Assembly (NCBI GenBank): GCA_949358305.1
Contig: OX442314.1
Span: 47,562,581 to 47,626,580, forward strand
Origin: Strigamia acuminata
Lineage: Eukaryota > Arthropoda > Chilopoda > Geophilomorpha > Linotaeniidae
Length of the DNA stretch: 64,000 bases
Direction of reading: 5' to 3'
Shown here piece after piece: positions 29,753 to 39,633 of this stretch (positions within the stretch are counted from its first letter, which is position 1; each line of letters begins with the position of its first letter). The notes under the pieces were generated by a model. The model was not told the DNA's origin. It saw only the letters and a list, made by a program, of their open reading frames with translations, and ran no database searches. The position numbers and the translations under genes are program-made.

Positions 29753-30599
29753 AGGTTGCAAAGTTTAAATTTACCGAATTTAATAGAAAGTGAAAATTGA
29801 GATAAATAAAGATTATAACATTTTGAAACGAATTATATATTTCTACTTTTGCGAAGTAGGAAAATGTCTTTAAAAACGTTGGAATTCGTAAGAAATCTAA
29901 CATTAAAGGGAATGTTATGTTGTGTTATAAAACACTCCAATAATTGAAAGAATTTATTTTCTAAATTTTCACGGAAGGTCTGTAAAACAGTTTCAATGTT
30001 GGTTGAATATTTTCGAAAGAATTATCCAATCAATAACGAGATTGACCAGACCAAAGTGCGGACGTGGTAGAAAACTACTGTAAGTAAAGGATTAGTCTCC
30101 ATTTTATCATTGGATAAAATGACTCTCCACCAATAAAATATCGAGGGATTAAAGGATTATCGATCCTCGATGCCACGCGGATCCAGACGGCAGAGGACCA
30201 TTCGTATCCAGACCAGACCCGCGTACACGTGTTCCAGTAGCCATCTTGACCACGCCGTCCCGTTTAGTCCCGATTCGAAATTTCCACGCCGTAGACCAGC
30301 AAAGTTAAGTGTATTCCATTTACTATTCTAATAATAGTTTAAAGCGTATTTCTTTCCAAACGCTAGTTTACCTGTAGAAGATTTCGTTTGATTTTATTCT
30401 AGTTTGGTAATAGTTTAACGCGTATTAAACCACGCGAAGTTTAATTTCCTTTTGTTTAAAGTTTGTCGATAGTTTAACACGTTTAACCACCACGTGGAGT
30501 TTAAGCTTAACCTTATCGAAGTGTATTGTTATTTTGAAGTGTATTTTTTATAAAGTGTGTTATTGTTCTTTAGTAATAAAGAATTTAAAACTTTTATTA
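29753..30599 (+). other. E1 leader
   Basis: 847 bases between primer site and gag ATG. The only notable signal is a consensus splice donor, ACT/GTAAGT, at 30080. It could pair with the acceptor just before the third ORF (TTTGTAG at 37643-37649) to make a spliced subgenomic RNA. No ORF of note. Confidence 0.5.
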
Positions 30600-32089
30600 T
30601 GTCTGACGAAAACATTCATATGAATGAACGAGAAGTCGATGACGGAAACTTGGAAAATAGTTACGTCCGACTCGAAGACCAAACGGATTTAATTCCGGAC
30701 GATTTGACAGAGTATTGTCAACTCTATAATCTAAATCGGGCTGATTTCAAAACAATAACCGAAGCGGTTAATCATGTACGCGTACTTGAGAAAAGAAATC
30801 AAAGAATTAGACCCGATGAAGATGAAGGTTCGGAAAACGAAAGTCGGCATTCGCGGACTTCACACCGAACCCCACGAAAAACGATTCCCACGAATCGTAA
30901 GCTGGACTTTCCCTCTCCTAAAAAGAGGTTGGGATATCAAGCCCGGATAGTGTCGACTCCACAGCTAAACGATAGAATGGTACGCGAACCATCGTTTAGC
31001 CGATCCCGTAGTCAACAAAGTTCTGGACAAAGAGCACCCAGTTCTAATAGTCCTTTAAATCTAGCCAAACCAAGGTCTAGATCAACTAGTGTTAATCGAA
31101 CGATTAACAATAGTAATTCGGTTTTTATCCCCCAAACTTCAGGGAATAGACAAAATGTCTCCCAAAACTCGGGACATAGACAGCATGTTACTCCAACATC
31201 TGGAAATAGACATTATGTCCCCCCGACACCGGGGAAAAGACAGTTTGTCCCCCCAACGCAGTCAATAAGAGCGTCAAATCAAACTCCAAGGAGATCCGAT
31301 CCGACCTCACCATCCCCCGTTATTCAAAATTTACCGGCGGGAAGGACTCGTTCAAATCAGACACTCCCAGAACGTGTACAAAATAAAAGTAGTGTTCCAC
31401 ATGGACAACATGTACCATCTGGCAGTCATACACAGCATGAGAATTATGTTCCTCCAAGGAAAGAAATCCCCCAGGATAATCAGGTCCCTAAGGGAAATCT
31501 GCCCAATTTTGAACACAATTCTGGCTCGGCATCCTCCGCTGGTAGTTCATCTCAAGCGAGATTTTCTACCGACGACTTGGGAACCATCCTTACCTATGTG
31601 CGAAATATTCAAACTGATTGTGCACATCAAGTACAACAATTTATGCAGAATAATGCACAGCAAAATAATAATGAAAACAATTCGAACAAAACCTTTTTCA
31701 AAGGTCAGGATATGCCTGTTTTCGATGGAAAACAGAAGGACGTGGCTAAATTTTTGGCTACAGCCAAAACAGTCGCTGTCGCTAAAGGTTTAACTCTGGA
31801 TGAGATGGTAAAACGCGGAATACCAACTTATTTATCTGGTATAGCCCACGAATGGCATACCGATAACATTGACAAATTTATTGACTGGAAAACTTTCGAA
31901 AAGTTGTTTTTGGCAGAGTTTGACATGATCCCTGTCACTCGAGCCCGAAAGCTTCGAAATTTAATCCAGGGCCCAGAAGAGCCACTTTATACATTTCTTT
32001 TGAGATTTAAACAAGCTCAAGGATCTTATTCAAAAAGAGATGAAGCTCCCACTCTTCTCGAGAATTTGAACTTAGTTACAATCGAATAA
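30600..32089 (+). CDS. E1 gag, N-terminal and capsid part
   Basis: It starts at ATG 30600 (SDENIHMNE). A long hydrophilic Ser/Pro/Arg-rich N-terminus (about 1-330) contains four degenerate 12-residue repeats of the type P-x-S-G-N-R-x-x-V (31130-31260). A capsid-like region follows (MPVFDGKQKDVAKFLATAKT, FEKLFLAEFDMIP, EPLYTFLLRFKQA). The frame stops at 32089, but coding text continues in another frame that is open from 32044 (LSYNRIIDRGLYEESF), so this copy has a one-base-type frameshift at about 32050-32060. Gag in this element is much longer than usual (over 700 residues with the second part) because of the N-terminal extension. Confidence 0.8.
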
Positions 32090-32706
32090 TCGATAGAGGT
32101 CTCTATGAAGAATCATTCAATGACATATTTCAATTTGTCAGACAGAATAGGGCTCTTTTTGAAGCCCAAAATGCTAGTGTGGACACTATTGCCAATAAAG
32201 AGGACGAAACTGTCCCGTCAAACACTCAAAAAGGTAAAGATGCCAGGAGTTCGCGCCCACTCATACGATCTACTCAGACGTTGAACGCCGAACCAGAAGT
32301 TGTACCTATGGAATCTGACGAGACAGACAATATTGAAAATGATGTTGGATTCAACAACATGGTATGTGCCCTATCGGAGAAAGCAACTGGAAAATGTTTC
32401 CATTGCAATCAACCAGGACACTTTAAGAGGGAATGTCCTTTGTTACAAAAAAGAAAATTTGTTCAGGACAAGCCCCAAGGTACTGGTAATAATACCAATA
32501 CCAATCCCGCCTCTGATCTTTTTAAACGACAGAGACAAAATTGGGTGACCGCTGAATCTTTGGACCAAAAACTTGAAGATTTCAAAACTACTATGCAAAC
32601 TAGTATGACAAAATCCATGTCGGATTTATTCACTAAATTTTTGGATCCAAAGAATGCAACCACTCCGCCTTTGGCGATTGAAGGTCCACCGGCTCCAAAA
32701 AACTAG
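32044..32706 (+). CDS. E1 gag, nucleocapsid part (shifted frame)
   Basis: It continues the Gag protein after the break described for 30600-32089. It carries one zinc knuckle, CFHCNQPGHFKREC (about 32396-32437), which binds the RNA genome. The frame ends PAPKN-stop at 32704-32706, directly after the slippery heptamer A AAA AAC. This is where pol is entered by -1 frameshifting. Confidence 0.8.
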   Translation, partial: SSHSSREFELSYNRIIDRGLYEESFNDIFQFVRQNRALFEAQNASVDTIANKEDETVPSNTQKGKDARSSRPLIRSTQTLNAEPEVVPMESDETDNIENDVGFNNMVCALSEKATGKCFHCNQPGHFKRECPLLQKRKFVQDKPQGTGNNTNTNPASDLFKRQRQNWVTAESLDQKLEDFKTTMQTSMTKSMSDLFTKFLDPKNATTPPLAIEGPPAPKN

Positions 32707-32731
32707 TAGAGGGGGCTACCAAAAACCCCCT
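32697..32731 (+). other. E1 gag-pol -1 ribosomal frameshift signal
   Basis: The heptamer A AAA AAC (32697-32703) is in the correct register: gag codons are CCA AAA AAC TAG. Six bases later a hairpin can form from AGGGGG (32710-32715) and CCCCCT (32726-32731) with a 10-base loop. Pol is open in the -1 frame straight through this site. The X XXY YYZ heptamer plus spacer plus stem is the textbook -1 signal. Confidence 0.8.
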
Positions 32732-35700
32732 AAAAGACCAGAGTAGTACATTGTCCTCTGAAATAGAAAATGTTCTAAACGAAACTCTGAATAAACTAGT
32801 AATACAAGATGAGGAAATTAAACGACCTAATCGTAAAACTAGGAAAAGGAATCCAAAGTATGTATTTAAGGAACCTTATCCCAACACTCCTTTTTCGATG
32901 GAAGAGACCGAAAATCCATTTACATCATTCGATGACGACCTCTTTCCTGCGGATAAGGGGGACGAATCTTGGCGAGAGTCCCTGAATGCAATAATTGAAA
33001 GCGCTATAAATCCTCCTGTTCGAGAAGAAACCACGAGTTCTAGTGGAGGAGTATGCGAAAGTTTGGAGGCAATGATGGAAAATTTAGATATCTCCTCGAA
33101 ATTATCTAGACATCATAGACTCCGCAAATATGTCAAAGAACATCAGCTCAAGAGAGCTGAAGTAGTTGAACACATCAAACGTTTGGGAAATAGTGTCGAC
33201 GACCCCCGAATGAAAGTAACAATAGGTGGACTCACCTATAATGCTTTAATGGATTCAGGAGCCACCCAATGTTTTATTGGATTACAATTGCTTGATAGTA
33301 CTTGTGCTTCCCCTGACTTCATTCAAGATTGTCCACGAAATATGAAAGTGTGTGCCGTCGGTATAACTCATATCCCTCTAGGACAAATAACCCTTTGTGT
33401 TCAATGGGCAGATGGAGTAGAATTCACTCCAATGAATTTCATCATTTTAGACCGAAATGTGTGTGGCCTAATTTTAGGACACAATTTTATGCGTCGTACA
33501 ACAATTAATTTAAATCCAGCACGAGCTGTATTTGACTGTGACAACAAACCTGGCTGGACTGCGCCTTACGTGGATAACGACTTTAATGACAGTCTAGCGA
33601 GGTTACGCACAATAAAAGACGACGGAACAGTCACTCATACACCCGACAATTGGGAAGAATTGTTGGTGAAGGATTGCGATTGCTCCGACGAGGAAAAGAC
33701 CAAATTACTAGAAGTAATTTCCGGAATCAAGCACGTCTTTCGGGACAAAGTTGGTTGTACGAACCTTGCTAAGCATAAAATTACGTTTAAGAAGGACGCG
33801 AAATGGAAAAAACAACCGTTTCGCATGTACAATCCAGCTAAAATTGCTATCATGACCAAACTAGTTGAAGAGCTAGAAGCAGAGAATCTCATTGAGAAAT
33901 CCACGGGACCTTACATAAGTCATCCCGTAATAGTTGCCAAACCAAATGGCACATATAGGTTATGTATTGATTACAGATGGCTAAATGCGATCACCGAAAT
34001 CAATGCAATCCAAATGCCCAGTATTGATTTGCTCATGCACAATACTAATCAGGCAAAATACTTCACCTCACTTGACCTTACAAAAGGATATTATCAAGTA
34101 GAGATGGAAGACGAAGATAAGCAGAAAACTGCTTTCTATACTCCAAAAGGCAACTATCAATTTGTACGTATGCCATTTGGGTTATGTAACGCGCCGTGTA
34201 CATTTCAAGCTCTAATGGAACAAGTTATGGGTGACGCGTTATATAAACACGCATTAGTCTATTTAGACGATGTAATTATCTTTTCTCAGACCTGGGACCA
34301 ACATCTAGGTCACATTAAAGATGTCTTAGAACGACTAGACAAAGCAAACTTGTCCGTAAATAAAGAAAAGTCTAAGTTCGGCAGAACTACGCTAAAATTT
34401 CTGGGACACTTAATCACGCCAAATGGATTGGCCCCGGATCCTGACAAAATCGCGTCAGTACGAAAATTTCCAACCCCAAGAACATCGAAAGATGTTCAAA
34501 GGTTTCACGGGTTGGCAAATTTCTTTAGGAAGTTTATTCCTAACCACGGTGAAATTGCTACTCCACTGACTAGCATAATGCATGAGAAAGCAACTTTTGT
34601 CTGGGGACAAGAGCAAATAGACGCTTTCGAAAGAATTAAAGACATCTTATGCGACGAAACTCAAGTTTTGTTAATGCCTAACATGCTCGAACCCTTTGTG
34701 ATTCTAACAGACGCTTCACATTCAGGATTAGGAGCGGTGTTATGCCAAGATGTGGACTTTCTTGACAAAAACAAGGACAAATGGATTAAAACTCCAAGAC
34801 CCGTAGCTTACGCTAGTCGCGTACTTCGAGGAGCCGAGCAACGTTACACTACTCCCGAACTAGAGTGTCTAGCAGTAGTATGGGCTGTAGAACGTTTCCG
34901 CCCCTACATAGAATACACGTCTTTCACCCTAGAGTCAGATGCAGAAGCCTTAAAATGGCTAATGGGAACACCAGAACCTTCTGGTCGTTTTGGCCGATGG
35001 GCGATTAAACTGCAATGCGGCGCCTTTAAAATTAAGTATCGTCGTGGTACCCAAAATCAAGTTGCAGACGCATTTTCAAGAGCTCCTTTGAGTATTGAAG
35101 ACATTCCGAAGGATGATTATATCGAACCCACGGAAATAACTCAATTCTGGCCCGAGTGGGACGGAAATAAGGAAGTTACTCGTAGAGAAGAACCAAAACC
35201 CTGTCAGTTCTTAACAAACGTGTCAATAAAGTTTGATTATTCCAAAAAATTAGATAATTCTTTGGAAAAGGGGGAGAAAGGTCATGTAGAACCAGAAACT
35301 TTATTTAGTGCTTTAACCGAAGTACTAAGTATAGTTCCTCCTACCAGAGCAGAAATCATCGAAGCTCAGCTCAAAGATTACGAATGTAGAAAAATAATAA
35401 CTCATCTAAAATTAGATGAAGTTGAGCAAAAGAAAAATAAGAAAACCAAGCGATGGATGAAAGACATCAAAGGCTACCAACTAGATTTCAAAGAAAATCA
35501 TGATAATGAAGATGAGAATAGTAATGATTCTGAAATGTTAATCTTCTTCAAACCAACATTTGAAGAAGAATTAAATGATTCCGGCAACGGATTTAAAGCG
35601 GTGATTCCACCGTCTTTAGTACGACGAGTGTTGTTCGCATGCCACGGACATCCGTTAAGTAGACACGCGGGGATGAGTAAAACGCTCGAACGAGCGAAAC

Positions 35701-37064
35701 TCATCTATTATTGGCCTAAAATGAGCAAAGACACGTGTAATTATGTTCGTAGTTGTGTTCATTGCCAACAATACAAACCTAGTCAACACCGCAAACACAG
35801 AGCGAGTTATACTCCTCACAACATGGCACAGCCATGGGAAGTTCTTTGTTTAGACTTCATGGGTCCCAAACCCGCTGGTCAACACCAACATAAATATATT
35901 TTAGTAGGAATTGATCAATGTACTAAATGGGTAGAATTAGCCCCATTAAGCAAAGCTTCAAGTGAAGCAATTATAACAAAGTTAGGTGATATCGTACATA
36001 GATGGGGATACCCCAGGAAAATTATCAGTGATAATGGAAAACAGTTTGCATCTACCATTTACGAGGGTTTCTGTAAAAGGCACAACATTAAAATGACTCA
36101 TATAAGTCCTTATCATGCTCAGGCCAACCCCACAGAACGGGCTAACAGAGATATCAAAATAATGCTTGCAATTTATTCTGATGTGCACTCTCACTGGCCA
36201 CGATTTCTGAATGAATTTGCATTTGCATCCAGAACGGCAAAATCCGAAGCAACCGGATCGACGCCATTTTTATTAAATACGGGAAGAATAGTAACACTAC
36301 CTTTCGACCCGCGAATTATTCAACATGCGAATAAATTCGATAAAAATAACCCTGAGGAATTCGTGTTTAATTTACTCGGGATTTTACGAAGAGCACACCA
36401 AGAAATGCACCGTAGGATCCAACTAAATTACGAGAAACACGACAGAATTCATCGTAATAAATTTCATATTTGCAAATATGAAGTAGGTGATTTAGTCTGG
36501 AAGAATACACATATTCTTTCCAATCAAGACAAAGGCATTACAAAAGGATTTGCTGAAAAACGAGACGGACCGTGGGAAATCACGGCCGTATTAACAGGAG
36601 GTGCATACGCCTTACGAAAATTATTAGATGATTCAATTGAACCATCAATAAATACGGATGATCTCACCCCGTATATCCCTTCATACCCGATTGAGACGTG
36701 GACTCTGGGTCAGAAAAAAGGAAAGCTGGAAGATCATCCAAATCCTGATTGGATGTCATCAAATTCCGAATTTAACGAATCTAATTCACAAGAATTAGAT
36801 AATCAAGATATGGAAGAAACCCCTCGTGAAAATCTTGAAAAAGATATGGAAGAACTTCCTCAAGAAAGTCTTGAACAAGAAGAAAGAATAATTCCTACCT
36901 CAAATGAAAATGGAAACGAGATTATCGATCCACGAAGTAATAACTCAAATAAACGGAAGCGAACAGCTGACCTTCCGGAGATAATCTCGAGACCGAAAAG
37001 AACTTCGAAGCCAAATCCGAAATATACAACGGATTTTGTGCAGATGATTCAAGAACGTCGTTAA
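32703..37064 (+). CDS. E1 pol polyprotein
   Basis: Entered by the -1 shift at 32697-32703; the frame is open to 37064 (about 1450 residues). In order: linker of about 180 residues, aspartic protease MDSGAT (about 33250), reverse transcriptase with YLDDVIIFS (about 34260), RNase H with LTDAS (about 34710), integrase HHCC zinc domain (CHGHPLSRHAG...CVHC, 35640-35767), DDE core with LDFMGP, ISDNGKQF and NPTERAN (35850-36140), then a chromodomain-less tail rich in acidic residues (36750-36960). All catalytic motifs are intact. Reverse transcriptase and integrase text is clearly related to E2 (shared MPFGLCNAP, NxTERxNRxIKIML), more than to the mag-like E3 and E4. Confidence 0.95.
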   Translation, partial: LVEGATKNPLKDQSSTLSSEIENVLNETLNKLVIQDEEIKRPNRKTRKRNPKYVFKEPYPNTPFSMEETENPFTSFDDDLFPADKGDESWRESLNAIIESAINPPVREETTSSSGGVCESLEAMMENLDISSKLSRHHRLRKYVKEHQLKRAEVVEHIKRLGNSVDDPRMKVTIGGLTYNALMDSGATQCFIGLQLLDSTCASPDFIQDCPRNMKVCAVGITHIPLGQITLCVQWADGVEFTPMNFIILDRNVCGLILGHNFMRRTTINLNPARAVFDCDNKPGWTAPYVDNDFNDSLARLRTIKDDGTVTHTPDNWEELLVKDCDCSDEEKTKLLEVISGIKHVFRDKVGCTNLAKHKITFKKDAKWKKQPFRMYNPAKIAIMTKLVEELEAENLIEKSTGPYISHPVIVAKPNGTYRLCIDYRWLNAITEINAIQMPSIDLLMHNTNQAKYFTSLDLTKGYYQVEMEDEDKQKTAFYTPKGNYQFVRMPFGLCNAPCTFQALMEQVMGDALYKHALVYLDDVIIFSQTWDQHLGHIKDVLERLDKANLSVNKEKSKFGRTTLKFLGHLITPNGLAPDPDKIASVRKFPTPRTSKDVQRFHGLANFFRKFIPNHGEIATPLTSIMHEKATFVWGQEQIDAFERIKDILCDETQVLLMPNMLEPFVILTDASHSGLGAVLCQDVDFLDKNKDKWIKTPRPVAYASRVLRGAEQRYTTPELECLAVVWAVERFRPYIEYTSFTLESDAEALKWLMGTPEPSGRFGRWAIKLQCGAFKIKYRRGTQNQVADAFSRAPLSIEDIPKDDYIEPTEITQFWPEWDGNKEVTRREEPKPCQFLTNVSIKFDYSKKLDNSLEKGEKGHVEPETLFSALTEVLSIVPPTRAEIIEAQLKDYECRKIITHLKLDEVEQKKNKKTKRWMKDIKGYQLDFKENHDNEDENSNDSEMLIFFKPTFEEELNDSGNGFKAVIPPSLVRRVLFACHGHPLSRHAGMSKTLERAKLIYYWPKMSKDTCNYVRSCVHCQQYKPSQHRKHRASYTPHNMAQPWEVLCLDFMGPKPAGQHQHKYILVGIDQCTKWVELAPLSKASSEAIITKLGDIVHRWGYPRKIISDNGKQFASTIYEGFCKRHNIKMTHISPYHAQANPTERANRDIKIMLAIYSDVHSHWPRFLNEFAFASRTAKSEATGSTPFLLNTGRIVTLPFDPRIIQHANKFDKNNPEEFVFNLLGILRRAHQEMHRRIQLNYEKHDRIHRNKFHICKYEVGDLVWKNTHILSNQDKGITKGFAEKRDGPWEITAVLTGGAYALRKLLDDSIEPSINTDDLTPYIPSYPIETWTLGQKKGKLEDHPNPDWMSSNSEFNESNSQELDNQDMEETPRENLEKDMEELPQESLEQEERIIPTSNENGNEIIDPRSNNSNKRKRTADLPEIISRPKRTSKPNPKYTTDFVQMIQERR

Positions 37065-37653
37065 AAGATTCTAAATATAAAAAGAATATTCTAAAAGATA
37101 TTGATTTAATTCAGATATTGAATATTCAAATCGAAATTCGCGAAGTCACCTGATAAATTATGACCCCGGGTGGAGAGTAAAAGATTCGTTCTATACTCAG
37201 TCTTCTAACACACACGTGAGAGAAGAAGACCTTCGTCGAGTTCAACAAAAATCACGGTCAAGCGCGTTGACATTGTTAACTATCAATCAACGAATACAGG
37301 TATTATGATTATGCATATAAAGTTATATATATATCATGAAATTTCTTTGAATATTCGAAGAAATACAAACCAGCGGAATTCGTTTACTAGCGGCGGAGGA
37401 TTTGAAAGCCACGTGCTCTAAACTCCAAGTTGTCGTCGAGGCGAATACACTCATAATTCCACAAGATACGCTTCTAAAGGAAGCAGGACATTTTCGTAAG
37501 TTCGATAAAATTATCAATACACGAAAATATAAAGTTGTAACGAATTATAATTATAAAATTCGTAAATTCAGTTACGCGTTTTCTCAATAGAGGGCGCGCG
37601 CATACAAAAGTATTGCAAATAAAAAATAAAACGTTTTTTATATTTGTAGAATT
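37065..37653 (+). promoter_or_regulatory. E1 pol-ORF3 spacer with splice acceptor
   Basis: 589 noncoding bases. Just before ORF3 is a pyrimidine-rich tract ending TATTTGTAG (AG at 37648-37649), a good 3' splice site four bases before the ATG. With the donor at 30080 it would yield a spliced mRNA for ORF3, the strategy retroviruses use for env. This is inference from two consensus sites. Confidence 0.45.
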
Positions 37654-39264
37654 ATGGTCAAGAAGATACCAATTAAAAAGCGGCGAATTGTGATCCAGTC
37701 GAGTTCTTCGGAGGATGAAAACACGCCAACAGTCAACCCGACCATCGTAACGGTCCCGGGAGCGCCAAACACCCCTATTGTGCTCGACCAAAAAGGATGG
37801 GACATATTAACCTGGGCCCGAAACAACCCAGATGCTCTCCCAAAAGAAATTCGCCCAAAGACGGCGGTACCCAAAACGGCGATGGAGGTTACCCAAGAAA
37901 CCTTCATTATACCAAAAAAGGACAGTTTCTCCAAAAGCCATCCTTTACAGCCGATCCAAAAACCAAGCACGAGTCGAATGGAAGATTCGTCGACCTCTCA
38001 TGAGAGAAGTCTGGACGAGATTGTCAAATTAGAGGCAAATCGAAATCCCGAAGGAAATCGCCATCATGACAACAAACGTAAACAGCGAGAGTACGTTCAT
38101 TACGACTCGCCGCCACCCACGACTTCGCGCGAAGTAGTGTATACCCCTAGATATAATACGGCTAAAGGGAAACGTACGTTTGTGTCCACCAGAGCCCCCA
38201 AACTGCAGCCGATGACTGCTCAACAAAGAGCAGCTAGTAAACAAGAGAAGGCACTACGTCGAAAAGCCGCCTGCGATCGCGACCTGGAATTGGGAATTCC
38301 ACACGACAATTTGGAGCTCGCGAAGGGCGAAATACCGTGCCCTTTCTGTTTCGGGGTCGGCTGGATGTCCGGCTCCGGGACCGGATGCCATTTGGCATCG
38401 TGCGGTAATTGTCTCGGAACGAAACGACGATTAAAAATCCAACCCTGGAACCCCAAGTTTGTTTCATTTGTGGTTAAAGGGTTGTTCGATCCACAACCCC
38501 GAAAATGGGCAACCTGTCACCTTTGTAAAGCTTTATTATCGAATGATGGCAAAGCTGTATATGAGGATCCCGAATTTATGAATTCGCGAAGAACGCCCCT
38601 TGGCCTTCAAATGGGTGTGGAAAAAATGCCAAGTGTTGTCCGCGTAGATAATGCGACCCAAACGGAAGAAGCCGCATTAGTTCCCATGCCAAATATCGTG
38701 GAACACGGGATTTCGAACGAATTCTTAATCGAACCCTACCAAGTTCCCCCGAACACCAAGATAGGACAGTTATTCGTTTGGGAGGTCGAATACTACTACC
38801 CCATCGTAGCTCGACTTGCGATAATAATTTCTCGCCAATTGATTACGGGTCTTCCCGATCAAATAACGGTAGGATACGTGACCAGGATCATGCAAATGAT
38901 CTTGAATCCACGTCGCGTCGAGGGCTTCAACATTTTGGAGCACCTTTGGAATCTGCTCGTGGGAAAAATCGCAGATGAGCTGAAAAACCAAATATGTGAA
39001 GGCTGGATTTTGGTTTTGCCCCCGGTGATTGACATCTACGAAGATCTCAAAAAGATGATCAATGAAGAAGACGGATCGACTGATCAGCCTGAAGCAGGGG
39101 ATAAAGCACCCGAGACTCCCATCGCCACGGAAGTTGTTGCGACCACTGCATTTTTCATAGATCGGCAACCGGAAGAACCTCTTCCCGCCAAGAAACGTGG
39201 CAAAGGTTCCTCTTCGAAGGATAGGCAAAAGCCCGCCACGGAGACCGAAAAAGGTCAAGATTAA
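37654..39264 (+). CDS. E1 ORF3: basic protein with CPxC...CxNCLG zinc module, function unknown
   Basis: 536 residues in the envelope position of a retroelement, but it is not an envelope: no signal peptide, no clear membrane anchor, no furin site. N-terminus: basic (KKIPIKKRR), Ser-rich and low complexity to about residue 190; a basic helix-like stretch (QQRAASKQEKALRRKAACDRD) follows. The zinc module is Cys 229, Cys 232 (CPFCFGVGW), Cys 245, Cys 250 and Cys 253 (CGNCLG), with a further CHLC pair at 288-291. C-terminal half: mixed helices (about 340-465), then a Lys-rich tail. The Cys pattern recalls DnaJ-type CxxCxG fingers. E2 has a protein with the same module (62753-63928). Function unknown; nucleic-acid or protein binding is plausible. 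Confidence 0.75.
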   Translation: MVKKIPIKKRRIVIQSSSSEDENTPTVNPTIVTVPGAPNTPIVLDQKGWDILTWARNNPDALPKEIRPKTAVPKTAMEVTQETFIIPKKDSFSKSHPLQPIQKPSTSRMEDSSTSHERSLDEIVKLEANRNPEGNRHHDNKRKQREYVHYDSPPPTTSREVVYTPRYNTAKGKRTFVSTRAPKLQPMTAQQRAASKQEKALRRKAACDRDLELGIPHDNLELAKGEIPCPFCFGVGWMSGSGTGCHLASCGNCLGTKRRLKIQPWNPKFVSFVVKGLFDPQPRKWATCHLCKALLSNDGKAVYEDPEFMNSRRTPLGLQMGVEKMPSVVRVDNATQTEEAALVPMPNIVEHGISNEFLIEPYQVPPNTKIGQLFVWEVEYYYPIVARLAIIISRQLITGLPDQITVGYVTRIMQMILNPRRVEGFNILEHLWNLLVGKIADELKNQICEGWILVLPPVIDIYEDLKKMINEEDGSTDQPEAGDKAPETPIATEVVATTAFFIDRQPEEPLPAKKRGKGSSSKDRQKPATETEKGQD

Positions 39265-39633
39265 GCCATGTTCGAATTTAAAAACAATTAGCAGTTTGTT
39301 TGTGTGTTCTGTGATAAAAAAAATTATTATAATTTGTAACCGAAAATTACTTTAACCGAGATTTTTGTAAGAAGTGTTTTTCGTTATAAGAAAATAACTT
39401 CATGTTTATTTTTTTAAAATAACCAAATTATTTTTATAACCGTCTCTGTAAAAGAGAAAATAAAAACAATTTTTGAGCATCCTAATGATAAGAACATGTT
39501 TATTAAAAACACTCATGAGCTTTATGAAATTAAATAGTAAAGTATTTAATAATATGGATGAATTTGGCACGAATGATATTCCTAAAGAATAACATAAAAT
39601 ATAAGAGTATATGTTTAGTTATTAAGGGGGATG
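39265..39633 (+). other. E1 3' noncoding region and polypurine tract
   Basis: AT-rich, no ORF. It ends in AAGGGGGATG (39624-39633) directly before the LTR, the plus-strand primer. Confidence 0.8.

Noticed and set aside
37654-39264. ORF3 as an envelope gene
   Set aside because: Position fits, but there is no signal peptide, transmembrane anchor, cleavage site or Cys pattern of an envelope; the protein is basic and low-complexity with a zinc module. Same for 62753-63928.
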